Shown here: one piece after another, positions 8,040 to 15,016 of the stretch
Numbering within the stretch: position 1 is the stretch's first letter
Layout of the letters: each line of letters begins with the position of its first letter
Position numbers and translations under genes: made by a program
Notes under the pieces: model-generated
Seen by the model: only the letters and a program-made list of their open reading frames with translations
What the model was told of the DNA's origin: nothing
The model's database searches: none
Origin: Spirochaetaceae bacterium
GTDB taxonomy: Bacteria; Spirochaetota; Spirochaetia; Treponematales; Treponemataceae
DNA length: 34,348 bases
Assembly (NCBI GenBank): GCA_017622135.1
Contig: JAGARR010000047.1
Coordinates: forward strand, 1-34,348
Direction: 5' to 3'

Positions 8040-8837
8040 ATGATTGAGGCGATTGTTGCTTTTTTCACCCCAGAAATTATAGCTCAAATTGTGACAGCTA
8101 TTACCGGTTTAGTTATTTTTTTCGTTGCATATTTCGTGATGACACGACTCATCAAGAGCTTGCTCTCCAGGAAATTAAAACCACAAACTGCTCTGATTGT
8201 GATGAAGGGCATTCGGTACACCTTCTTTGTCCTTGTAGTCATTTATGTGCTCGAAATTTTCAACATCAACCTGTCTGCCTTGTTTGGTGCAGCGGGAATT
8301 GCTGGAGTGGCCATTGGCTTTGCCTCACAAACCTCTATGAGCAACATTATCAGTGGATTCTTTGTGCTTACAGACCACGCCCTCAAGGTGGGAGATTTTA
8401 TTACTGTAGATGAGGTTTCCGGTACCGTGGCTTCCGTGGATATGCTTTCTGTCAAGGTTAAGACTCCTGATGGCAAGATGGTTCGTATTCCCAACGAAAC
8501 AATTATCAATACCAAGTTGCAGAATGTTTCAAGCTACCCTACCCGCCGCTTTGACGTAGTAGTTTCTGTAGCCTACGAAACAGATCTTCGCAAGGCGCTG
8601 GAGATTCTCAAGACTGTCCCCGGAAAGTGTCCACAGGTACTTGCCGACCCGGAACCAGTAATTTTTTGCACCAGCTTTGGAGCCTCTGGAATCGACATTA
8701 CACTGGGAGTGTGGCTGAATAACAGCGACCTTGTTGCGGTAAGAAACCAAGTCTTTGTTGCAATAAAAGAAACCTTTGATGAGGCTGGCATTTCCATTCC
8801 CTTCCCACAGCTGGATGTACACATGGTATCTCAATAG
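8040..8837 (+). CDS. mscS: Small-conductance mechanosensitive channel, MscS family
   Basis: This 265-residue inner-membrane channel would open under membrane tension to release solutes after osmotic downshock. Three membrane segments are visible at the N-terminus, the third being the Gly/Ala-rich pore helix LFGAAGIAGVAIGFASQTSMSNIISGFF. The beta domain follows with GDFITVDEVSGTVASVDMLSVKV and the VRIPNETIINT motif, then a C-terminal alpha/beta domain. Its length is close to the basic MscS form. The ATG has AAAGGAG seven bases upstream. The gene is visibly less GC-rich than its neighbours, which may mean later acquisition or simply membrane-protein composition. A weak GCGGG/CCCGC hairpin (8853-8876) follows. 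Confidence 0.93.
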   Translation: MIEAIVAFFTPEIIAQIVTAITGLVIFFVAYFVMTRLIKSLLSRKLKPQTALIVMKGIRYTFFVLVVIYVLEIFNINLSALFGAAGIAGVAIGFASQTSMSNIISGFFVLTDHALKVGDFITVDEVSGTVASVDMLSVKVKTPDGKMVRIPNETIINTKLQNVSSYPTRRFDVVVSVAYETDLRKALEILKTVPGKCPQVLADPEPVIFCTSFGASGIDITLGVWLNNSDLVAVRNQVFVAIKETFDEAGISIPFPQLDVHMVSQ

Positions 8838-8910
8838 GATAGGACACAGCGAGCGGGAATGGGTTTTCCTCCCCGCAGCTAGTTTTCTTCTGTCTGTCCA
8901 TTGTTTTTCT

Positions 8911-8939
8911 TTTGCCCTCCTCAATTTCTGTGGTATAAT
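8911..8939 (+). promoter_or_regulatory. Promoter of the enoyl-CoA hydratase gene
   Basis: A perfect TATAAT (8934-8939) with TTTGCC/TTGCCC (8911-8917) 16-17 bp upstream. The predicted leader is about 70 nt and ends in a strong Shine-Dalgarno (9002-9007). Confidence 0.6.
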
Positions 8940-9013
8940 TTGAATCTGATGTGGTTGCTGCAAATCGGACGCTGAGTTTTTTTGTGGCAAGTTTCAACAT
9001 AAGGAGGAAAATT

Positions 9014-9790
9014 ATGGAGCTTGAGACTGTATTGTATCGCAAGGATGGAAATGTAGGTATTGTTACCTTGAATCGCACCAAGGCGATGAATTCCTTGAAC
9101 AAACAAATCTTCGCCGACCTGACCACTGCGTTTGAGGCGGCCAAATCTGACCATGAGGTTCGTTGTGTGGTACTGAATGCCGAAGGGCGGGCCTTTTGCG
9201 CAGGTGGCGACATTGCCGAGATGAAGGGCATCACCACGGAAAAGGACTTCTTCGACTTCATGAGTGTGGCGGGAGGCTTCACCACCCTGCTGAACACCTT
9301 CCCCAAGCCCGTGGTGGCCGCCGCCCAGGGAGCCATCGCCGGGGCAGGCGTCTCCCTGCTGATGGCCAGCGACATCGCCCTAGTGGCGGAGGACGCAGCC
9401 TTCATCGTGGCCTTTGGCCAGGTGGGACTGATTCCCGATTGCGCCTGCCACTACCTGCTGCCCCGCATCGTGGGATTGAACAAGGCCAAGGAGCTGATGC
9501 TCACCCAGCGGCCGGTGAAGGCAGCGGAGATGAAGGAGCTGGGCCTTGCAAACCAGGTCTACCCGGTGGAGCAGCTGCAGGAGGAGGCCATGAAGCTGGC
9601 ACGAAAAATTGCCACAGGCCCCCTGAACTGCTACGCCGCCAGCAAGGCCATGATGAACAAGTCCTTCCAGAGCGATTTTGACTCCCTGCTACAGGAGGAG
9701 ACTGCCACCCAGGCAGCCGTCCGCATGCATCCAAATGCCGAGGAGGGACTCACCGCCTTCCTGGAAAAGCGGAAGCCTCAGTTCAAGTAA
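9014..9790 (+). CDS. Enoyl-CoA hydratase/isomerase, PaaG-like
   Basis: This 258-residue crotonase-fold enzyme acts on acyl-CoA thioesters. The CoA/oxyanion motif AFCAGGDIAEM is at residues 60-70, and AAQGAIAGAGVSLLMASDIAL at 104-124. The first glutamate of classical hydratases (GGGCE) is replaced by Ser (GAGVS). The second region reads GLIPDCACHYLLPR, with the Asp (D142) used by PaaG-type isomerases. It is therefore more likely an isomerase or specialised hydratase than a standard beta-oxidation crotonase. The ATG at 9014 has AGGAGG six bases upstream; the in-frame start at 8951 lies before that site. It has its own promoter and is followed by a hairpin, and no other beta-oxidation genes adjoin. 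Confidence 0.88.
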   Translation: MELETVLYRKDGNVGIVTLNRTKAMNSLNKQIFADLTTAFEAAKSDHEVRCVVLNAEGRAFCAGGDIAEMKGITTEKDFFDFMSVAGGFTTLLNTFPKPVVAAAQGAIAGAGVSLLMASDIALVAEDAAFIVAFGQVGLIPDCACHYLLPRIVGLNKAKELMLTQRPVKAAEMKELGLANQVYPVEQLQEEAMKLARKIATGPLNCYAASKAMMNKSFQSDFDSLLQEETATQAAVRMHPNAEEGLTAFLEKRKPQFK

Positions 9791-9822
9791 AAGACACTAG
9801 AATGAAATCATGAAAGGAGTCT

Positions 9823-9853
9823 GGAGCCACACCGCCCCAGGCTCCTTATCTTT
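9823..9853 (+). terminator. Possible terminator after the enoyl-CoA hydratase gene
   Basis: GGAGCC (9823-9828) and GGCTCC (9840-9845) form a 6-bp stem with an 11-nt loop, followed by a broken T tail (TTATCTTT). The tail is imperfect. Confidence 0.4.
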
Positions 9854-9861
9854 CCCCATCC

Positions 9862-9890
9862 TTGACTTTAGGCCCCCGTTTTTATACCAT
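9862..9890 (+). promoter_or_regulatory. Promoter of the def operon, apparently giving a leaderless mRNA
   Basis: TTGACT (9862-9867), 17 bp, TACCAT (9885-9890), then only seven bases before the ATG at 9898. No Shine-Dalgarno precedes that ATG. Transcription would start at or next to the start codon. Confidence 0.5.
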
Positions 9891-9897
9891 ATTATTC

Positions 9898-10458
9898 ATG
9901 GAAATTTTACACCTTGGTCAGGAGCTACTTCGCCAGAAGTCCCTGCCCGTAGAAGAAGTGAACGATGAGTTGCGGGCCACCATCCAGGCCATGTTCGACA
10001 CCATGCTGGAAAGCGATGGCGTGGGCCTTGCCGCTCCGCAGGTGGGAATCCTGAAGCGTTTCTTTGTTGTCATTGCCGACGATGATGTTCGCCGTGTTTT
10101 CATCAACCCCCAGATTCTATCCACCTCCCAGGAAATGTGCGACTACGAGGAGGGCTGTCTCAGCATCCCCAACGTATACGAAAAGATATCCCGGCCCGCA
10201 AAGATTACCGTCCAGGCCCTGAACGAGCAGGGAAAGCCCTTCACCCTGAATGCGGAGGGATTCCTGGCTCGTGTCATCCAGCATGAGTACGACCATCTAG
10301 AGGGCATCCTCTACATCGACCGTGGGGACCAAGAATTCAAGGAGAAGACTGTCCAGCAATTCCAGCGTCGTGCTGCCCGCAAGGCAGAAAAGGAGGCCGC
10401 AAAGGCAGCCCGGGCCGCAAAGATTGCCGCAAAAAAAGCCAAGAAGGCAGGCGCCTAG
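9898..10458 (+). CDS. def: Peptide deformylase
   Basis: This 186-residue metalloenzyme removes the formyl group from the initiator methionine of new proteins. All three signature motifs are present: GVGLAAPQVG (residues 41-50), EGCLS (85-89, with the metal-binding Cys87) and HEYDH (129-133, two metal His and catalytic Glu). The extra C-terminal tail is rich in Lys and Ala and probably helical and basic. MEILHLGQELLRQ fits the family N-terminus, so the start is 9898 even though it lacks a ribosome-binding site. The next gene, fmt, starts one base inside the def stop, so formylation and deformylation enzymes are coupled in one operon. Confidence 0.96.
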   Translation: MEILHLGQELLRQKSLPVEEVNDELRATIQAMFDTMLESDGVGLAAPQVGILKRFFVVIADDDVRRVFINPQILSTSQEMCDYEEGCLSIPNVYEKISRPAKITVQALNEQGKPFTLNAEGFLARVIQHEYDHLEGILYIDRGDQEFKEKTVQQFQRRAARKAEKEAAKAARAAKIAAKKAKKAGA

Positions 10459-11489
10459 TGGTACGCATCCTCTATGCCGGAAGTCCAGAGGCTGCGGCCA
10501 TTCCCCTGTTCCACCTGGGGCGCTCAGCATCCTGCGGCACGGACTTTGCCATTGCGGGTGTCCTGACCAATCCCCCCTCGGCCCAAGGGCGCAGCAAGGC
10601 GCTGATTCCCACACCGGTAGCCCAGGGGGTCCACCAGCTGGAAGGGGAGCTGGGCTGCACCATCCCGATTCTCACCCCGGAAAAGCTTGATGCCACAGCC
10701 CGAGAGGCGGTGGCACAGCTGAAGCCAGACCTGCTGGTGTGCTTTGCCTACGGAAGGATTTTCGGCCCCAAGTTCCTGTCCCTCTTTCCCCTGGGGGGCA
10801 TCAACCTGCACCCGTCCCTGCTGCCGCTGTACCGTGGCTGCGCCCCCATCCCTGCCGCCATCCTTGACCAGCAGCCGGAAACAGGCGTCACCGTCCAGAA
10901 GCTGGCCCAGGAGATGGATAGCGGCAACATCCTCTCCCAGGTGGTGCTGCCACTGACAGGAACAGAGACTGCTGACACACTTCTGCTGAGGGCCGCTGAA
11001 ATCGGAGGAAAACAGCTGGAGGAAATCATCTGCCAGGCGGCTCAAAGGGGCTCCCTGCCAGAAGGCATCCCCCAGGACGGCAGCAAGGCCACCTACTGCC
11101 AGATGATGAAAAAGGAGGAGGGCTGCATCTGCTGGAATGACTCTGCCGCCGCCATAGACGCCAGAATCAGGGCCTTTACCCCCTGGCCAGGCGCCTTTAC
11201 CCATGCCCAGGGAACGAGCCTCAAGATTCATCAGGCGTCTGTATACGAGAAGGATCTGCCGCCCCACATCCAGTCGGCCTTTCCCACCCCACCCGCTCCG
11301 GGAACGGTGCTGGGCAGCGACAAGGCGGCGGGAATCCTGATTCAGACGGGGGACGGCATACTGTGCGTCACCAACCTCCAGTGGCAGGCCAAGAAGGCCA
11401 TGAGCTGGAAGGACTTTATGAACGGCAGCGCCAATTTTGTGGGCTGCTGCTGCTCATCAAACGAGCGACAAGGAATAGAACATGAATAA
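10458..11489 (+). CDS. fmt: Methionyl-tRNA formyltransferase
   Basis: This 343-residue cytoplasmic enzyme formylates Met-tRNA(fMet) with 10-formyl-THF. The N-terminus VRILYAGSPEAAAIPL is the usual Rossmann start. GGINLHPSLLPLYRGCAPIPAAIL carries the catalytic Asn and His, and AQEMDSGNIL supplies the third active-site Asp. The C-terminal tRNA-binding domain begins around WNDSAAAIDARIRAFTPWPGAF. The start is GTG in the arrangement TAGTG, overlapping the def stop by one base, with AAGAAGGCAGG inside def as ribosome site. The stop overlaps the next gene by 8 nt. The central stretch between the nucleotide fold and the HPSLLP motif is a little longer than in E. coli. Confidence 0.95.
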   Translation: MVRILYAGSPEAAAIPLFHLGRSASCGTDFAIAGVLTNPPSAQGRSKALIPTPVAQGVHQLEGELGCTIPILTPEKLDATAREAVAQLKPDLLVCFAYGRIFGPKFLSLFPLGGINLHPSLLPLYRGCAPIPAAILDQQPETGVTVQKLAQEMDSGNILSQVVLPLTGTETADTLLLRAAEIGGKQLEEIICQAAQRGSLPEGIPQDGSKATYCQMMKKEEGCICWNDSAAAIDARIRAFTPWPGAFTHAQGTSLKIHQASVYEKDLPPHIQSAFPTPPAPGTVLGSDKAAGILIQTGDGILCVTNLQWQAKKAMSWKDFMNGSANFVGCCCSSNERQGIEHE

Positions 11490-12516
11490 AACCAAGAATA
11501 TATTTTCCAAGCTGAGATTTTCATTGCAGCCGGGAGAAGAGGGTGGACAGCTCACCGGCAGCACACTGTTTTTCATCTGTCTCACCGCAATACTCCTGAT
11601 GATGGCAATCACGGCCATAGTCTTCTTTGTGGCGGTGAAAGGCTCCGAGGAGGTACTGGTTCCCAATGTCATCGGACTCCCCTTGGAGGAGGGGCTGCTG
11701 GAAATGCAGGTGAAGGAATTGTACCCCAAAATCCAGCTGCGGTATTCCGATGTTCCCGGCGACGAGGGGATGATTCTTGAGCAAAATCCGGTGGCAGGTA
11801 CCATCGTCAAGGCCAGCCGGCGCATCGATCTGGTGGTGAGCCGTGGTGTTGTGGTGAACCAGATTGAGGACTATACCGGCATGAAGCTGGACGACCTGCG
11901 CATCAAGCTCCAGACACTGTTCTCCGGCACCCGCACACTCATCACCATTGCCGAGCCACTGTACAAGGCAGACCAGTCTGAGGCCGGCACCATCCTTTCC
12001 CAAAATCCGCCTCCCGGCACCCAAATTTCCCAGCCGGTGGAGCTGGAGCTGGTAGTGAGCCGTGGCCCCAGCTACGAGCAGACCCGTGTCCCCAATCTGG
12101 TGGGCATGACGGTACCGGAGATTCTGGCCCAAATGTCCCGCAGCAAGATTGCCTTCAATTTCAGCGCACGACCCGCTACCCAGGAGGAGACTGCCGAAGG
12201 AAAGGCGGGAACCATCGTTACCCAGGCTGCCTCTGGGGAATTCATCCCCAACTACGGACGCTTGGCAGCTGAATTCGCCTTCCCCACCACACCGATGAAC
12301 GGCAACAGCTACGGTATCTTCACCCTGCAGCTACCGGCCTATCCCTACGCCCTGAACATGGAGGTCAGAGCAGTTACCCCCAATGGCACGCAGACCACCC
12401 TCACCAGCTTTACCCACCCCGGCGGACAGCTGACAGTGCCCTACGCCCTGCCCAAGAACAGCCAGCTCATCCTGCTGGTGGAGGGACGGGAAACGGCACG
12501 AGCACAGGTGCAGTGA
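11482..12516 (+). CDS. Membrane-anchored PASTA-domain protein
   Basis: This 344-residue protein has a short cytoplasmic N-terminus and one membrane helix (residues about 28-53, STLFFICLTAILLMMAITAI). Three successive PASTA units follow: VPNVIGLPLEEGLLEM..., a second ending SQPVELELVVSRGP, and VPNLVGMTVPEILAQM.... The C-terminal domain of about 90 residues is not recognised. PASTA modules bind peptidoglycan or muropeptides. No kinase or transpeptidase domain is attached, so it is neither PknB nor a PBP; a role in envelope sensing or anchoring is inference. The ATG overlaps the end of fmt (ATGAATAA), and its own stop overlaps the following ogt start, so all four genes are translationally coupled. 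Confidence 0.88.
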   Translation: MNKTKNIFSKLRFSLQPGEEGGQLTGSTLFFICLTAILLMMAITAIVFFVAVKGSEEVLVPNVIGLPLEEGLLEMQVKELYPKIQLRYSDVPGDEGMILEQNPVAGTIVKASRRIDLVVSRGVVVNQIEDYTGMKLDDLRIKLQTLFSGTRTLITIAEPLYKADQSEAGTILSQNPPPGTQISQPVELELVVSRGPSYEQTRVPNLVGMTVPEILAQMSRSKIAFNFSARPATQEETAEGKAGTIVTQAASGEFIPNYGRLAAEFAFPTTPMNGNSYGIFTLQLPAYPYALNMEVRAVTPNGTQTTLTSFTHPGGQLTVPYALPKNSQLILLVEGRETARAQVQ

Positions 12517-13034
12517 CCTTCGCACATACAGGATGCAGGGCTGCGGAAGCAACCTGCCTCCTGCCCACTCCCATCGGCCCTCTGAGAATTGTTGCATCAG
12601 GGGGCTTCATTGTGGAGGTGCGGCTAGTTCTGTCAACACATGGGGGAGCGGATACTTCTGCCAACCACCCCTGTCAGGCCGCACCGCCAGACGCTCCGCT
12701 CCTGCTAGAAGCCTGCCGCCAGCTTGACGAATATTTTTCCCGCCAGCGAAAAACCTTCCAGCTACCCACCAAACAGACAGGCACCCCCTTTCAGCAGCAG
12801 GTGTGGCAGGTGCTGGAATCCATTCCCTACGGCCAGACCCGCAGCTACCAGGACATTGCCCGAGCCATTGGCAACCCGAAGGCCATGCGGGCAGTGGGAC
12901 AGGCGAACAATCGTAACAAGATTCTGATTTTGGTGCCCTGCCACCGAGTCATCCAGAAGGATGGCCAGCTGGGTGGCTTTGAGTTCGGTGTGGATGCCAA
13001 GAAATGGCTGCTGGAACTGGAACGCAAAACCTAG
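12513..13034 (+). CDS. ogt: Methylated-DNA-protein cysteine methyltransferase
   Basis: This 173-residue suicide repair protein transfers alkyl groups from O6-alkylguanine (and O4-alkylthymine) to its own cysteine. The active-site motif is VPCHRV (Cys143), preceded by the DNA-binding helix-turn-helix TPFQQQVWQVLESIPYGQTRSYQDIA and the arginine-finger region NPKAMRAVGQANNRNK. The start is GTG overlapping the PASTA stop in the form GTGA. The N-terminal 50 residues are less conserved and contain a few extra cysteines (C8, C15, C54). It is last in the def-fmt-PASTA-ogt operon. Its TAG is interleaved with the stop of the convergent omptin gene within CTAG. Confidence 0.93.
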   Translation: MTFAHTGCRAAEATCLLPTPIGPLRIVASGGFIVEVRLVLSTHGGADTSANHPCQAAPPDAPLLLEACRQLDEYFSRQRKTFQLPTKQTGTPFQQQVWQVLESIPYGQTRSYQDIARAIGNPKAMRAVGQANNRNKILILVPCHRVIQKDGQLGGFEFGVDAKKWLLELERKT

Positions 13035-13996
13035 CGGGACAGGAAGGTGCAGCGAAGTGAAAGATAGATGCTGAGGGAATCCAAGGCGGGCGTTGAGGAG
13101 GCATCCACAACGCTGGAAGAGCCAGTACCGATGGAGCTGCGGTGGGTCCTGCCGGAAAAGGCCCGCAGGTACTCTGCCCCAAGGGAAAGCTCCAGGGACA
13201 GGAACTGCACCCCCAGCTCCAGCCAGCAGCCCGGCCCGCCGTGCATGTAGTCTTTGAACTGACGCAGACGCACATAGTGGGAGTCAACAGCGTTCACCCA
13301 TAGATAGGGAATGATGCCGGCCTCCACCGTCAGCGGGAACCTGGTGTTGAGCTGTGCGAACAAGCCTACGGCAGGCAGAAAGAAGTCCAGCTGGTACTGC
13401 AGCACCCTGCCGTTCACCTCCTCCTGCGGCTCCCTCCCCGTCCAGAATCCGGCGGCGGGGTACTGGAGGTAGCCGTCCAGTCCGCTCATGGTGTGCCTGC
13501 GGTAGGTGAACCCCAGCCAGGGACGCAGCAGCCACCCCGGAAGGCCAACGTTGTATCCCGCCGCCACCGTCACTCCCAGCCGGTTGTCCAGCTGCAGGTC
13601 ATGCTCCGAGCAGTGGGTGACATTGGAGGTGCCCGGCTGGAAGTCCCGGTCCTGCACCACCCCTGCCTCCCAGGGGATACCCGCCTCGCCGCACACCATG
13701 AGCCACCAGTCTTTGGGCTGCACCTGGAGGGTTATGGCCACCAGGGGAAAGAGATTCCCCCAGTCCAGGCGGCTCAGGGTTCCCTCGTCTGTCAGCACGT
13801 GCTGCCGGACGGTCTGGAAGTACAGGTCAGTCTCCATGTCCAGGGAGAAGAGCCGCCCGTCGGTAGTGTCCGCAGGGGGCAGGGTCCAAGAGGGCCATTG
13901 GGAGGCGGGGGACAGGGCATTCATCCCGTTGGTTCCGAAAAAAAACATAAAAAAGAAACTGATAGCAAAATAAAATCGCTGCGGACTTCTCTTCAT
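13031..13996 (-). CDS. Omptin-family outer-membrane aspartyl protease
   Basis: This 321-residue predicted beta-barrel protease sits in the outer membrane. A hydrophobic signal peptide (FAISFFFMFFFGTNGMNA) is followed by alternating amphipathic strands. LSRLDW (residues 75-79) matches the omptin strand SQLDW. The catalytic pairs line up as D116-R-D118 in VVQDRDFQ (OmpT Asp83/Asp85) and D238-S-H240 in NAVDSHY (OmpT Asp210/His212). Spacing and length agree with the ~300-residue family. The start at 13996 has AGGAGG upstream; a 14-residue longer frame starts upstream of the predicted -10 and is rejected. Omptins cleave between basic residues and usually need LPS; whether that holds here is unknown. 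It could also be a related barrel that has lost activity, but the retained residues argue against this. Confidence 0.78.
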   Translation of the reverse strand: MKRSPQRFYFAISFFFMFFFGTNGMNALSPASQWPSWTLPPADTTDGRLFSLDMETDLYFQTVRQHVLTDEGTLSRLDWGNLFPLVAITLQVQPKDWWLMVCGEAGIPWEAGVVQDRDFQPGTSNVTHCSEHDLQLDNRLGVTVAAGYNVGLPGWLLRPWLGFTYRRHTMSGLDGYLQYPAAGFWTGREPQEEVNGRVLQYQLDFFLPAVGLFAQLNTRFPLTVEAGIIPYLWVNAVDSHYVRLRQFKDYMHGGPGCWLELGVQFLSLELSLGAEYLRAFSGRTHRSSIGTGSSSVVDASSTPALDSLSIYLSLRCTFLSR

Positions 13997-14030
13997 CCCT
14001 CTCCTCCTTACATAAGATACTACTTCCTCC

Positions 14031-14059
14031 ATATTCATTTACAATCTGACACCTGTCAA
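14031..14059 (-). promoter_or_regulatory. Promoter of the omptin gene with a TGACA/TGTCA palindrome
   Basis: On the minus strand a perfect TTGACA (14054-14059), 17 bp, GAATAT (14031-14036, weak). The plus-strand sequence TGACACCTGTCA (14047-14058) is an inverted repeat covering the -35 box and could be an operator. Confidence 0.5.
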
Positions 14060-14179
14060 GTTCAAAATTCCACGTCATCACTATTTTTATCATATTTTGA
14101 TACTTATACCCCACCCCATCTATCCTCTTTTACTATCAGAACTATTTGTCCAAAATAAAATACTCGGCACACCAATAAC

Positions 14180-14195
14180 TGTGATTTTTTTCACA
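14180..14195 (+). promoter_or_regulatory. Second, imperfect Rex/CRP-like palindrome
   Basis: TGTGA-TTTTTT-TCACA at 14180-14195. Over 18 bp it matches 12 of the 14 fixed positions of the Rex consensus TTGTGAAnnnnTTCACAA. It also fits a CRP/FNR-type half-site layout. It lies 117 bp upstream of the strong operator in the same AT-rich divergent region between the omptin gene and rex; the rest of that region (14060-14250) shows nothing else I can name. Confidence 0.35.
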
Positions 14196-14255
14196 ATTAA
14201 AGCGACATTTTATTCGTATTCCCCTTCCAAACCACTACTTCCCAAGGTGTTCCCC

Positions 14256-14284
14256 TTGCCATTCCGCCAAAAATTCGGTATAAT
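14256..14284 (+). promoter_or_regulatory. Sigma70-type promoter of rex
   Basis: TTGCCA (14256-14261), exactly 17 bp, perfect TATAAT (14279-14284). The predicted start point near 14291 is just before the Rex operator. Confidence 0.7.
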
Positions 14285-14295
14285 TTTATCGTAAT

Positions 14296-14313
14296 TTGTG
14301 AAATATTTCACAA
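14296..14313 (+). promoter_or_regulatory. Rex operator at the rex promoter
   Basis: TTGTGAAATATTTCACAA is a perfect 18-bp palindrome matching the Rex consensus TTGTGAAnnnnTTCACAA at every fixed position. It lies immediately downstream of the predicted transcription start and touches the Shine-Dalgarno of rex (AAGGAG, 14312-14317). Bound Rex would block both promoter clearance and leader use, which fits autorepression relieved by NADH. Confidence 0.8.
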
Positions 14314-14322
14314 GGAGTGCCT

Positions 14323-14979
14323 GTGGCAAACCTTCCGGAGCCTTCCAGAAAACGACTGCTGAGCCTGCTGCTGCTGCTGCGGCAACAGGAGGAAGCTTTT
14401 TCTGACAAGACTGGCGGTGCCCCCGCCATCACCTCCCGCACCATCGCCCGCCTCACCGGCTGGACTGACGCCACCATCAGGCGTGACATCAGCCAGCTGG
14501 GTATCCGTTGCGGAGCCGCCAAGGGCTACTCCATCCCGGAATTGCAGGCGGCCATAGAGCGGATTTTTGGAGCTGCCACGCAGGGCCAGGCCAGACACCG
14601 CTGCTGCATCCTGGGACTTGGGAAAATCGGGGCGGCGCTGCTGGACGACAGCCAGTTCAGCGGGGCGGGATTCCAGATGGTGGCGGGCTTTGACGAAAGC
14701 GTGAACCGGGTGGAGCTGCTGGAGGCCAGCTTTCCCCTCTACCCCGCCTCCCGGCTGGAGCAGGTGATTCGGCAGGAGGCCATTGAATTCGCCCTGCTAG
14801 CGGTGAGCGACCAGACGGCAGTCGCCTACGGTCAGCGGCTGGTGGCCGCCGGCATCCGGGGCATCGTGAACTACACCAACGTGCTGCTGACGGTGCCGCC
14901 CCAGGTACAGGTGGAGAACGTATCGGCAATCCATTCCCTGCGCCAGCTGGCGGCGGGGAGCTTTTTACAGAACAAATAA
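14323..14979 (+). CDS. rex: Redox-sensing transcriptional repressor Rex
   Basis: This 218-residue repressor binds DNA when NAD+ is high and releases it when NADH rises. The N-terminal winged helix (residues 8-72) carries ITSRTIARLTGWTDATIRRDISQLG, with the family's conserved recognition-helix RRD, then KGYSIPEL. The Rossmann domain follows with CCILGLGKIGAALL (GLGKIG 98-103) and the C-terminal GIRGIVNYTNVLLTVPPQVQVENV that swaps between dimer subunits. The GTG at 14323 is chosen because AAGGAG lies five bases upstream; another GTG at 14317 overlaps that site. serC follows 37 nt later, so rex may be cotranscribed with the serine genes. Confidence 0.92.
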   Translation: MANLPEPSRKRLLSLLLLLRQQEEAFSDKTGGAPAITSRTIARLTGWTDATIRRDISQLGIRCGAAKGYSIPELQAAIERIFGAATQGQARHRCCILGLGKIGAALLDDSQFSGAGFQMVAGFDESVNRVELLEASFPLYPASRLEQVIRQEAIEFALLAVSDQTAVAYGQRLVAAGIRGIVNYTNVLLTVPPQVQVENVSAIHSLRQLAAGSFLQNK

Positions 14980-15016
14980 ACGGGGACGGGGACTCTCCCG
15001 CCCGAAGGAGTTTTTT

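Noticed and set aside
14180..14313. Pair of CRP sites (TGTGA-N6-TCACA)
   Set aside because: Both fit the CRP core, but the stronger one matches the full Rex consensus and sits at the rex gene itself, so Rex is the better reading.
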